From Floridanema aerugineum (GTDB lineage Bacteria > Cyanobacteriota > Cyanobacteriia > Cyanobacteriales > Aerosakkonemataceae): a stretch of 64,000 nt of DNA. How positions within the stretch are numbered: position 1 is the first letter of the stretch; every line of letters starts with the position of its first letter. This document shows positions 25,362 through 33,297 of this stretch, piece by piece. Under the pieces are notes generated by a model, which saw nothing but the letters and a program-made list of their open reading frames with translations, did no database searches and was not told the origin of the DNA. Location of the stretch: NCBI RefSeq assembly GCF_041929345.1, contig NZ_JBHFNQ010000028.1, positions 1-64,000 of the forward strand, read 5' to 3'. Position numbers and translations under genes: made by a program.

Positions 25362-25625
25362 TTATTCTGGGATATCAATCCGATCGCGATTAGCAAATTC
25401 TGAAGGTGGACGTTCCGTACTCCAAGCCCACCAAGCAGTACCACAACGGCAGTGATAAAATTCCTGCCATTTTTTTCGATAATCTTCAGTGTAGACAGGC
25501 GATCGACGATTGATCCAAACTCGTTGCGCCTCCATACTGGTAGCTTGACAAGTCGGACAACAGAAATTTTGTGCGTGAGTCGCTTTTTCAGTCCATTCGG
25601 GCGGAACAGGGGCAAAAGCTTCCAT
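25362..25625 (-). CDS. Small zinc-ribbon-like protein, unknown function
   Basis: The 87 residues contain CCPTC (Cys23, Cys26) and HCRCG (Cys59, Cys61), which could bind one zinc. The core is rich in Trp/Glu (QRVWINRRSPVYTEDYRKKWQEFYHCRCGTAWWAW). It resembles small conserved cyanobacterial hypothetical proteins; no function is known to me. The frame overlapping it at 25358-25615 is a shadow. The gene is isolated between a convergent GH5 gene and a divergent nucleoside transporter. Confidence 0.7.
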   Translation of the reverse strand: MEAFAPVPPEWTEKATHAQNFCCPTCQATSMEAQRVWINRRSPVYTEDYRKKWQEFYHCRCGTAWWAWSTERPPSEFANRDRIDIPE

Positions 25626-25951
25626 GATTCATTTATCTAGGGTCTTATCGCCCATTATTAACTTTAGTAGACTAGATCTGCTACTGAATATTGCCTTGCC
25701 AGTAAAAGAGCCAAATCCTAGTTTACAAGATTTAAGCGAAAATTAGCTAAAAATTTGCTCAAAGTTAAATAACAAATTCATCAATCATACCCTGTTTCGC
25801 ATTTCGTAAGTTAAAAGTTAAAGAGTATAATTTTTCTCATCTTTGACCTGTCTGATGCTGTACCCTCTAATAAGGCAATCTTTCTGGTAAACCCCGGAAC
25901 TTTTGTTTTCGGGAATTTATCATCCAGATTATTCTCAACAACGGTGTCATC
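25626..25951. other. 326-bp divergent intergenic region with a possible promoter
   Basis: No gene is visible. A perfect -10 TATAAT lies at 25826-25831, with a weak -35-like TTCGTA 17 bases upstream (25803-25808), reading toward the nucleoside transporter about 120 bases further on. The rest is AT-rich with no recognised riboswitch or repeat. Confidence 0.4.
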
Positions 25952-27463
25952 ATGTCTCACCCGATTTACCTAAACTTAATTTCCTTTTTGGGAATATTCG
26001 GATTGTGTGTAGTCGCTTGGATCTTCTCCGAACATCGTAAAGTTATCCCTTGGCGAGTCATTATTGGCGGCATACTATTACAATTAGTTTTGGGTTTTTT
26101 AGTATTTCAATTCCCCCTGACTAGAAAAATATTAGAAATATTTAGTAGTTTACTAGACAGTGTATTTTTAGCAGCAGATGTAGGGGCAAACTTCGTTTTT
26201 GGTAAAAATATAGTCCCTTTACCAGGAAGACCAGCAGATGTAAATTTAGGCTATATTTTTGCCTTTCGCGCTTTACCTGCGGTAATTTTCTTTTCGGGAT
26301 TAATGGCATTACTTTACAATTTAGGAGTCATCCAAGTAATTACCAACATCTTTGCCAAAGTATTCTACAAAACCATGAGATTAAGCGGCGCAGAATCTCT
26401 CAGTGGTGCGGCTAATATTTTTGTGGGCATAGAAGCAGCGATCGCAGTTAAACCATTTATTGCTAAAATGACTCGCAGCGAAATCTGCGCCATTTTAGCC
26501 TGTTGTTTTGGAACGGCTGCTTCCTCTACATTAGCAATTTATGTGAATTTCCTCAGACCAGTATTTCCCAACATTTTGGGACACTTGGTATCAGCATCAA
26601 TTATGGCGATACCTGCTTGTTTTGTCTTATCAAAAATCTTAGTACCGGAAACACTAGTTCCGGTGACAGCCGGAGGAATTCCAGTAGAAGAAAAACCCAA
26701 AAAAGCAACAACAGAAGCAGAAGAAAAAGCCCCAACTGAAACAGTAGGCGGAGAACCAATTGAAAGAGTTAGCCCAATGGATGCAGCAATTTTAGGCGCA
26801 CTTGATGGCGTGAAAATGGCTGTTTCTATTGCGGCGGTATTAATTTTAATTCTGGGTTTGGTTTCTTTAATAAATCAAATCTTTGGCGGGTTGGCTACTT
26901 TGCCCGGTTTGATCGGACAAATTTTTACTGTAGTCACTTTACCAAATATTTTGGGAGTTCTTTTTTACCCACTAACATTATTAACGGGAGTTCCTTTTGA
27001 TGAAAGTTGGACAGCTTCGGTAATTATTGGACGCAGACTTTTAGAAACAGCAATTCCACCTTATCAAGCATTAGCACAGGCAGCAGCGGAAGGAAAGGTG
27101 AGCGATCGCACGGTGTTAATTGTCAGTTACGCCCTTTCCGGTTTTGCTCACATTGCTTCCGTTGGCATCTTTGTTGGTGGTACGATCGCTTTAGCACCCT
27201 CCCGCAGAAAAGACATTTCTGAGTTAGGTTGGAAAGCTTTATTTGTTGGTACTTTAGCAACTTTAATGATTGCTTGTATCGCAGGTTTTTATGACACTGG
27301 TAATCCCAGTATTCTAGGAGACAAGCAAGCACCCGCCCCTGCTGTCGCCCCAGTGAAAACTCCCGCACCCACCAAACCACCCGCAGCTAGTTCGACACCC
27401 CAAGCTGCACCCCCAGTCACCCCCAAACCTCAACCCACTCCCACAGTTAAACCTTCTCCTTGA
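25952..27463 (+). CDS. CNT-family nucleoside transporter, copy 1, with Pro-rich tail
   Basis: This 503-residue membrane protein is of the concentrative nucleoside transporter (NupC) family. It has GANFVFG, the core FFSGLMALLYNLGVIQ, and SLSGAANIFVGIEAAIAVKP with the family's conserved GxxNxFxGxxEA core. GTAASSTLAIYVNFL and the C-terminal YALSGFAHIASVGIFVGG also match. It would import nucleosides with an ion gradient. A hydrophilic insert at about 235-275 links two membrane halves. The last 45 residues are a Pro/Ala/Thr-rich tail absent from the second copy at 28321. The two copies are near-identical over most of their length, a recent duplication separated by a DUF3318 gene. Confidence 0.93.
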   Translation: MSHPIYLNLISFLGIFGLCVVAWIFSEHRKVIPWRVIIGGILLQLVLGFLVFQFPLTRKILEIFSSLLDSVFLAADVGANFVFGKNIVPLPGRPADVNLGYIFAFRALPAVIFFSGLMALLYNLGVIQVITNIFAKVFYKTMRLSGAESLSGAANIFVGIEAAIAVKPFIAKMTRSEICAILACCFGTAASSTLAIYVNFLRPVFPNILGHLVSASIMAIPACFVLSKILVPETLVPVTAGGIPVEEKPKKATTEAEEKAPTETVGGEPIERVSPMDAAILGALDGVKMAVSIAAVLILILGLVSLINQIFGGLATLPGLIGQIFTVVTLPNILGVLFYPLTLLTGVPFDESWTASVIIGRRLLETAIPPYQALAQAAAEGKVSDRTVLIVSYALSGFAHIASVGIFVGGTIALAPSRRKDISELGWKALFVGTLATLMIACIAGFYDTGNPSILGDKQAPAPAVAPVKTPAPTKPPAASSTPQAAPPVTPKPQPTPTVKPSP

Positions 27464-27498
27464 TTAGTTGTTAATCTTTTAAGCAGCAGGCACTCTCG

Positions 27499-27592
27499 GA
27501 GATGGGGAGATGGGGAGATGGGGGGATGGGGGGAATTTAACTAACTCAAAACTCAAAACTCAAAACTCAAAACTCAAAACTCAAAACTCAAA
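27499..27592. repeat. Two adjacent short tandem repeats (8-bp GGGGAGAT, 7-bp ACTCAAA)
   Basis: Between 27499 and 27535 there are about four imperfect copies of the octamer GGGGAGAT/GGGGGGAT. Seven perfect copies of the heptamer ACTCAAA follow at 27544-27592. Both unit types recur elsewhere in the window (38867-38930 and 62397-62432 for the octamer; 2330-2361 and 2992-3120 for the heptamer). Confidence 0.85.
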
Positions 27593-27688
27593 ACTCTCCC
27601 CACCTCCTCTAACCGAACCCACCTCCTCTAACCGAACCCAGTTCCCAGTCCCTAGTCCCCATTCAAAACTCAAAACTTTCTTCTTTTC

Positions 27689-28297
27689 ATGGAGCCAAAA
27701 ACGGAAATTAGTCGCCTTCTAGATATTATGCCTGCCTCTGGTCGGATGATGTGTAAAATCATCAGTAAACCAGAGCAAAAAACAGTCATAGAAAGCCCAT
27801 TACCTTTACCTTGGACTGGAACAAGAGAAATTTGGATTAACTTTGATTTGTGGAGTCGTTTATCTCTACAACAACGAGATTTATTGTTGTTGAGAACGGT
27901 TTCCTGGCTGATCGGAATTAAATGGTTTAAACCTGATGTTTATCAAGGTTTGGTCGTGGCTTCACTTTTGGGGGGAGTATTTGAACTGGTACAGCGGGAT
28001 GTAGTTGGTGTAGTAGTTGCGGGTGGATTAACTGCATTAGCAAGTAGGCAAATTTGGCGGAGTAATCGCAATTCTCAAACTCAACTTTCTGCCGATGAAG
28101 CTGCTATTAAAGTGGCAATTCGTCGGGGTTATTCGGAAACCGAAGCTGCCCAAAGTTTAATCCGTGCGATCGATGCGGTAGCGCAAATTGAAGGGCGTTC
28201 TACCTTAGATTTTATGGAATTATTGCGCCGTCAAAATTTAAGAGCGATCGCAAATCTTTCCCCAATAGGTGTCCCAGAAACAATCAAAAAAGATTGA
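27689..28297 (+). CDS. DUF3318 family protein
   Basis: This 202-residue protein matches the cyanobacterial DUF3318 family. It starts EISRLLDIMPASGRMMCKIISKP, has LPWTGTREIWINFDLWSRLSLQQRDLLLLRTVSWL, and a central hydrophobic region (about 90-122) that could form one or two membrane segments. The C-terminal helical half (DEAAIKVAIRRGYSETEAAQSLIRAIDAVAQIEGR) is soluble. The function is unknown. It lies between two near-identical CNT transporter genes on the same strand, with the second transporter's ATG 24 bases after its stop, so it is likely co-transcribed with that copy. Confidence 0.88.
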   Translation: MEPKTEISRLLDIMPASGRMMCKIISKPEQKTVIESPLPLPWTGTREIWINFDLWSRLSLQQRDLLLLRTVSWLIGIKWFKPDVYQGLVVASLLGGVFELVQRDVVGVVVAGGLTALASRQIWRSNRNSQTQLSADEAAIKVAIRRGYSETEAAQSLIRAIDAVAQIEGRSTLDFMELLRRQNLRAIANLSPIGVPETIKKD

Positions 28298-28320
28298 ACA
28301 ACATTATTTATAACTTGGAA

Positions 28321-29682
28321 ATGTCTCATCCGATTTACCTTAATTTAATTTCCTTTTTGGGAATATGGGGATTTTGTCTCATAGTTTGGTTCTTTTCCGA
28401 ACAGCGCAAAATCATTCCTTGGCGAGTCATAGTAGGCGGCATATTTTTACAATTAATTTTGGGATTTTTGGTATTTCAATTTCCCCTAACTAGAACAGCT
28501 TTAGAAATATTTAGTAGCCTATTAGACAGCGTATTTTTAGCTGCTGATGTAGGAGCAAATTTCGTCTTTGGCAAAAACATTGTCCCTTTACCAAATAGAC
28601 CAGCAGATGTAAATTTAGGCTATATTTTCGCTTTTCGTGCCCTGCCAGCAATCATATTTTTTTCGGGTTTAATAGCATTACTTTATAACTTGGGAATAAT
28701 TCAAATTATCACCAACTTTTTCGCAAAAATTTTCTACAAAACCATGAGATTAAGTGGCGCAGAATCTCTCAGTGGTGCAGCCAATATATTTGTAGGAATT
28801 GAAGCAGCTATAGCCGTTAAACCCTATATTCCCAAAATGACACGCAGCGAATTATGCGCCATTTTATCTTGTTGTTTTGGGACTGTTGCTTCTTCCACAT
28901 TAGCAATTTATGTGAGTTTCCTGAAACCTGTATTTCCCAATATTTTAGGACACTTGGTATCAGCATCAATTATGGCGATACCCGCTTGTTTTGTTTTATC
29001 TAAAATCTTAGTACCAGAAACGGAAATTCCTCTGACAGCCGGAGGAGTACCTGTAGAAAAGAAGCCGGAAAATGAGGCGGAAAAAGTACCAACAGAAACA
29101 GTAGCCGGAGAATTAATTGAACGAGTTAGTCCAATGGATGCCGCAATTTTGGGTACACTTGATGGGGTGAAAATGGCTGTTTCTATTGCAGCCATATTAA
29201 TTTTAATTTTAGGGTTAGTTTCTTTAGGAAATCAAGTATTTGCAGGGTTGGCTACTTTGCCTGGTTTTATCGGAGAATTTTTTCGGTTAGCCACATTACC
29301 AAATATTTTAGGAGTAATCTTTTTTCCTTTGACTTTATTAACGGGAATTTCCTTGGATGAAGCTTGGGTAGCTTCGGTAATTATTGGAAGGAGATTGTTA
29401 GAAACAGAAATTCCTTGTTACTTAGCTTTAGCAGAAGCAGCGGAGGCGGGAAAAATTAGCGATCGCACTATCCTAATCCTCAGCTATGCTTTAAGTGGGT
29501 TTGCTCATATTGCCTCAATTGGCATCTTCGTCGGTGGTACAATTGCTTTAGCACCTTCGCGTCGCAAAGATATTTCCTCAGTCGCTTGGAAAGCATTATT
29601 TGTTGGCACTTTAGCAACTTTAATGATTGCTTGTGTCGCTGGGTTTTATGATACAGGAAATCCCAGCATTTTAGGCAAATAA
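28321..29682 (+). CDS. CNT-family nucleoside transporter, copy 2
   Basis: This 453-residue paralogue of the protein at 25952 shares the same start (MSHPIYLNLISFLGI), core motifs (SLSGAANIFVGIEAAIAVKP, GTVASSTLAIYV, ALSGFAHIASIGIFVGG) and hydrophilic insert position. It ends soon after YDTGNPSILGK without the Pro-rich tail. The ATG at 28321 matches the start of copy 1; a TTG at 28294 would overlap DUF3318 and add nine residues with no counterpart. Having two copies around DUF3318 suggests duplication of a transporter-DUF3318 unit or of the transporter alone. Substrate differences cannot be told from sequence. Confidence 0.92.
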   Translation: MSHPIYLNLISFLGIWGFCLIVWFFSEQRKIIPWRVIVGGIFLQLILGFLVFQFPLTRTALEIFSSLLDSVFLAADVGANFVFGKNIVPLPNRPADVNLGYIFAFRALPAIIFFSGLIALLYNLGIIQIITNFFAKIFYKTMRLSGAESLSGAANIFVGIEAAIAVKPYIPKMTRSELCAILSCCFGTVASSTLAIYVSFLKPVFPNILGHLVSASIMAIPACFVLSKILVPETEIPLTAGGVPVEKKPENEAEKVPTETVAGELIERVSPMDAAILGTLDGVKMAVSIAAILILILGLVSLGNQVFAGLATLPGFIGEFFRLATLPNILGVIFFPLTLLTGISLDEAWVASVIIGRRLLETEIPCYLALAEAAEAGKISDRTILILSYALSGFAHIASIGIFVGGTIALAPSRRKDISSVAWKALFVGTLATLMIACVAGFYDTGNPSILGK

Positions 29683-29688
29683 ATAATA

Positions 29689-29788
29689 GGTCTGTTGTGA
29701 GGACTTTAGTCCTTTTCCGCTTAAGCGAGGAAGCACTGAAGTGCTCACAACGAACCAAGAGGTAGCACTGAAGTGCTTACAACGAACC
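29689..29788. repeat. Inverted-repeat element with GTTGTGAG/CTCACAAC ends
   Basis: The left end GGTCTGTTGTGAGGACTTT and the right end GTGCTCACAACGAACC (29741-29756) are near-inverted. Inner stems include GGACTTTAGTCC (a near-palindrome) and AGCACTGAAGTGCT. The right half is partly repeated at 29764-29788. It lies between the convergent CNT copy 2 and the GT2-GtrA gene. It looks like a dispersed cyanobacterial repeat that may also terminate transcription. Confidence 0.65.
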
Positions 29789-29791
29789 TGA

Positions 29792-31021
29792 TTATTTATT
29801 TACTGCTGTGACTCGCCAACTTAATTTTAAGTTAATCCAGAAATTCCAGAAAGTTACTATTCCAATGGCAATGAAATTTGCTGCATAGCGACCGTAGGGT
29901 AAGCGATCGAAGCCAAAAATATTATACAACAAATTCAGCAGTAACACATTTAAAATTAGTCCTGCTAAACAAACCAAATTGAATTTTAAAAACCTTTGGA
30001 AACGTTGGCGGTTGCCTCTTTGTTTTCGGGAGATGTCGCCAAAAGTCCAAGCATCATTCCACAGGAAATTATTCACAATTGCTAACTCGGAAGCGATGAT
30101 TTTACTGCGAGTTAACCCCCAACCTAAAGTGCTTGGATCGCTTAAAAAGTAAAGCATTAGCATATCAACAAATACGCCGCTAAAACCGACTATAGCAAAG
30201 CGCAAAAAGCGACCCACAGGCCAAAGGGAAAAGCGCAATCTGAGCAAATGTTGAATATATTCTATGTATTCTTTTCCGGTAACTTTACTTTCACCATGTT
30301 GGCGTTCTTGGAAAACATAGCCGACTTCAGCTATCCAACGGATTTTTCCTCTACCTAACACTTCAATGAGGATTTTATAACCCAAAGGATTCATTTCTCG
30401 ACCAGCAACACAGGCGCGACGTACTAAAAAATAACCTGTCATGGGGTCAGAAACTCGACTTACCACTTCTGGACAAATAACTAATCCTAAAAGTTGTGCG
30501 CCACGAGATAAAAACCGCCGAGTAATACTCCATTCACTCACACCACCGCCTTCTACGTGACGACTGGCGATCGCTAAATCTGCCCCCCCTTCAATTTCTC
30601 CCCAAAGCTGCAACAATAACTCTGGGGGATGCTGAAGATCGCCATCTATCACTCCTAAAACATATCCCCTCGCCACTTGCCAGCCACGAATTACCGCTGT
30701 TGAAAGTCCCCTTTCTTCCACTCGTCGCATCACTCGCAATTGTGGGTACTCCGAAATTAACTGTGCTGCCAATTCCCAAGTACGATCGGGACTATTATCA
30801 TCCACCACAATTAGCTCATAAAGTCCCGGCATCACTTCATCGAGCAAATGGCACAATTGTTTAATTAGCCGCTTAATGTTTTTCCCTTCGTTATAAGTCG
30901 GAACAACCAAGGAAAACAACAGCGACTCACCCCCCACAAACACAGGCGCAGGTGGTAAAGCCGGAACTACCAAAGCGCCTGAAGGTGTTGTTACCAGTAA
31001 ACTAGATTGGCTAATATTCAT
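29792..31021 (-). CDS. GT2 polyprenyl-phosphate sugar synthase fused to GtrA
   Basis: Residues 35-255 are a dolichyl-phosphate-mannose-synthase-like GT2 domain (SLVVPTYNEGKNIKRLIKQL, IVVDDNSPDRTWELA, VIDGDLQHPPE with the DxD-like acidic triplet, and SRVSDPMTGYFLVRR). Residues 270-400 are a GtrA-type membrane domain of four segments (FLRFAIVGFSGVFVDMLMLYFLS ... AANFIAIGIVTFWNFWINLKLSWR). Such fusions make a polyprenyl-phosphate sugar and probably help flip it for wall or exopolysaccharide glycosylation. It is divergent from a second GT2 of the same superfamily at 31415. Confidence 0.92.
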   Translation of the reverse strand: MNISQSSLLVTTPSGALVVPALPPAPVFVGGESLLFSLVVPTYNEGKNIKRLIKQLCHLLDEVMPGLYELIVVDDNSPDRTWELAAQLISEYPQLRVMRRVEERGLSTAVIRGWQVARGYVLGVIDGDLQHPPELLLQLWGEIEGGADLAIASRHVEGGGVSEWSITRRFLSRGAQLLGLVICPEVVSRVSDPMTGYFLVRRACVAGREMNPLGYKILIEVLGRGKIRWIAEVGYVFQERQHGESKVTGKEYIEYIQHLLRLRFSLWPVGRFLRFAIVGFSGVFVDMLMLYFLSDPSTLGWGLTRSKIIASELAIVNNFLWNDAWTFGDISRKQRGNRQRFQRFLKFNLVCLAGLILNVLLLNLLYNIFGFDRLPYGRYAANFIAIGIVTFWNFWINLKLSWRVTAVNK

Positions 31022-31414
31022 TAGAGCCAGATTTTAACTATCCAAAAATACGAATTCAGACTTTAACGATAAACCAATCCAGGTTCACAATGCTACTTTT
31101 TTTCCTCTTGCGACAATTTAGAGGATAGAAGACAAAGATAATTTGCAGTTTTTAGTCTGAATTTTCATGAGGCTAACAAAAATCTGTATAAAGATAGATT
31201 CTCCAGTTTTTATTTACTCATATTCTTATTTTATTTAGTCGTATTGTTTATTTTTTTTCGGAATCATCACTTATTAGATAAAGAGGTACTGCCTGTATAG
31301 TGACATTGGTTATTAAGGTTCAAGGTGATTAAAATTGATGAGCTAATCAAGTATTATTACTTGGCTGATGCTGGGAATTTTCGGTACAAAGACTGTTTTC
31401 TAGAGATGTTTACC
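31022..31414. other. AT-rich divergent intergenic region
   Basis: About 390 bases lie between two divergent GT2 genes. No gene or clear promoter is seen. A GTG at 31325 in frame with the downstream gene would extend it by 30 residues (MIKIDELIKYYYLADAG...), which do not match the family start. Confidence 0.4.
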
Positions 31415-32413
31415 ATGGCTGATCGCACTAATCCTCCACAACTGTCTATAGTAGTGCCTCTGTACAATGAGGAATTGAATATTGATTATCTATTTCAACG
31501 TTTAGAATCGGTACTGGAACGGTTGGGAAGTACTTATGAAATAGTTTGTGTAAATGATGGCAGTAGGGATAATACTCTTAAATGTTTGATAGACCATCAT
31601 TACCGTAATCCAGCGATTAAAGTAGTCAATTTGTCTCGCAATTTTGGTAAGGAAATTGCTTTGACTGCTGGGATTGATTACGCTGTTGGTGCAGGAGTAA
31701 TTCCGATCGATGCTGATTTACAAGATCCGCCAGAATTAATCGGTGAATTGGTAGATAAATGGCGATTGGGTTATGATGTGGTTTATGCGACTAGGCGATC
31801 GCGCCAAGGAGAAAGTTGGCTAAAACGCTTTACTGCTCTAGCTTTTTATAACACAATTGGTAAAATGAGTCGCGTTCCCATTCCTTCTAATACAGGCGAC
31901 TTCCGTTTATTAGATCGTAAAGTAGTAGAAGCCTTGAAACAATTACCAGAAAGAACGCGATTTATGAAAGGTTTGTTTGCTTGGGTAGGTTTTAAACAAA
32001 CGTCTGTAATGTTCGATCGCCTTCCCCGATTAAAAGGTAAAACTACTTGGAATTATTGGAAACTGTGGAACTTGGCGATCGATGGCATTACCTCTTTTAG
32101 TTTATTACCTTTAAAAATTTGGACTTATATAGGTTTCGTTATTTCTTTAATTTCCTTCCTTTACGCCTCATTCTTAGTAATTCGTACCTTAATTTATGGA
32201 GTTGATTGGCCTGGTTATGCTTCATTAATGGTAGCTGTACTTTTTTTGGGCGGCATTCAATTATTAACGCTAGGAATTATTGGCGAATATTTAGGTCGAG
32301 TTTATGAAGAAGTCAAAAATCGACCACTTTATTTAGTAAGAGAATTGTATGGTATTGAATCACAAACAGAACTAATTACTCCCAAAAGTCATATAGTTAT
32401 TCACAAGGAGTAG
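31415..32413 (+). CDS. GT2 glycosyltransferase, GtrB/ArnC-like, with two C-terminal membrane segments
   Basis: This is a GT2 protein of about 332 residues. It has PQLSIVVPLYNEELNIDYLFQRL, EIVCVNDGSRDNTL, PIDADLQDPPELI, and a C-terminal pair of membrane helices (about 232-255 and 268-290) ending in GIIGEYLGRVYEEVKNRPLYLV. This is the GtrB/ArnC/DPMS-II type that forms polyprenyl-phosphate-linked sugars at the membrane. I chose the ATG at 31415 (MADRTNPPQ); the ATG at 31406 and the GTG at 31325 are alternatives. It is followed after four bases by a DedA-like gene, so the two are likely an operon. Confidence 0.9.
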   Translation: MADRTNPPQLSIVVPLYNEELNIDYLFQRLESVLERLGSTYEIVCVNDGSRDNTLKCLIDHHYRNPAIKVVNLSRNFGKEIALTAGIDYAVGAGVIPIDADLQDPPELIGELVDKWRLGYDVVYATRRSRQGESWLKRFTALAFYNTIGKMSRVPIPSNTGDFRLLDRKVVEALKQLPERTRFMKGLFAWVGFKQTSVMFDRLPRLKGKTTWNYWKLWNLAIDGITSFSLLPLKIWTYIGFVISLISFLYASFLVIRTLIYGVDWPGYASLMVAVLFLGGIQLLTLGIIGEYLGRVYEEVKNRPLYLVRELYGIESQTELITPKSHIVIHKE

Positions 32414-32417
32414 TAAA

Positions 32418-33077
32418 TTGAATTGGAAAAGCAGTATTTTTTTATTGACCTTAATCTGTCTAGTAGCGACAGGTTTGGCGATTTACTTATTGGGTGGAAT
32501 TAACCCAAATCAATTACAACTTTGGGTGAAACAAGCTGGAATTTGGGCACCAATAATTTACATACTAATTTATACGATCGCCACCATTTTAGTCATGCCA
32601 TCCACAGCATTAAACCTCACAGGCGGCGCAATATTTGGCCCTTGGTTAGGTACACTTTGGACAAGCATTGGCGCAATAGTTGCAGCGATAGTAGCATTTA
32701 TTTTTGCCCGCACCTCTGGCAGAGAATTTGTCGCCCGCAAACTCGCAGGAAAAGGGGAAGCAATGGATGCTCAAATGCGTCAAGGTGGCTTATTTTATAT
32801 GTTTGCCATTCGCTTATTACCCATTATTCCCTACGGATTAGTTAACTTTGCTGCTGGCTTAACTTCAATTAAGTTTCGTGACTATCTTTTAGGCACAATT
32901 TTAGGCACAGTTCCCGGAATTTTACCCTTTGTACTATTAGGAAGTTCGGGTTTACAAGCCATTAGAACAGGTGATATTCTACCTTTATTTGGTGCATTGG
33001 CATTAACTGGAATCCTAGTAGGTGGCGCAACTTGGTATCGTCGTCGTCGCCGCGATCCGAGAGCAAAATCAAAATAA
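32418..33077 (+). CDS. TVP38/TMEM64 family (VTT/DedA-like) membrane protein
   Basis: The protein has 219 residues with about five to six membrane segments. The VTT core IATILVMPSTALNLTGGAIFGPWLGTLWTSIGA is followed by the FAIRLLPIIPYGLVNFAAG segment typical of the TVP38/TMEM64 family. DedA-superfamily members act as lipid or polyprenyl-phosphate scramblases/transporters. That would suit the polyprenyl-phosphate GT2 encoded four bases upstream, but this link is inference. The start is TTG at 32418. The tail ends in a basic RRRRRDPRAKSK stretch on the cytoplasmic side. Confidence 0.88.
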   Translation: MNWKSSIFLLTLICLVATGLAIYLLGGINPNQLQLWVKQAGIWAPIIYILIYTIATILVMPSTALNLTGGAIFGPWLGTLWTSIGAIVAAIVAFIFARTSGREFVARKLAGKGEAMDAQMRQGGLFYMFAIRLLPIIPYGLVNFAAGLTSIKFRDYLLGTILGTVPGILPFVLLGSSGLQAIRTGDILPLFGALALTGILVGGATWYRRRRRDPRAKSK

Positions 33078-33297
33078 ATCTTCCTAGATTCAACTGCTTT
33101 TTCTGCTCAAGTTAAGTCTAGGGCTTGTATCCTGCTTAGGATTTGGTCAAAATGAATAAACTTAGATCTTGCAGCAATGGAGGTTCTACCTCCTTTCACC
33201 TCGTTCCCTGGTTGAACAAATGGAAAGAGAAACTCCAGGCTCCGCTCAGGAGTGCGCTGATCTCAGTAAAGAAGTTCCGATCTCCAGAAGATATGCC

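Noticed and set aside
25358..25615. 85-codon frame overlapping the zinc-ribbon gene
   Set aside because: The overlapping frame 25362-25625 has the Cys pairs and a sensible composition; this one does not.
27544..27592. Regular ACTCAAA repeats as a possible CRISPR or regulatory array
   Set aside because: Seven-base units without spacers are a short tandem repeat of the common cyanobacterial type.
33169..33297. Upstream start giving CofH 43 extra residues
   Set aside because: The extension has no CofH similarity; the family start fits MITKTVDAIL at 33298.
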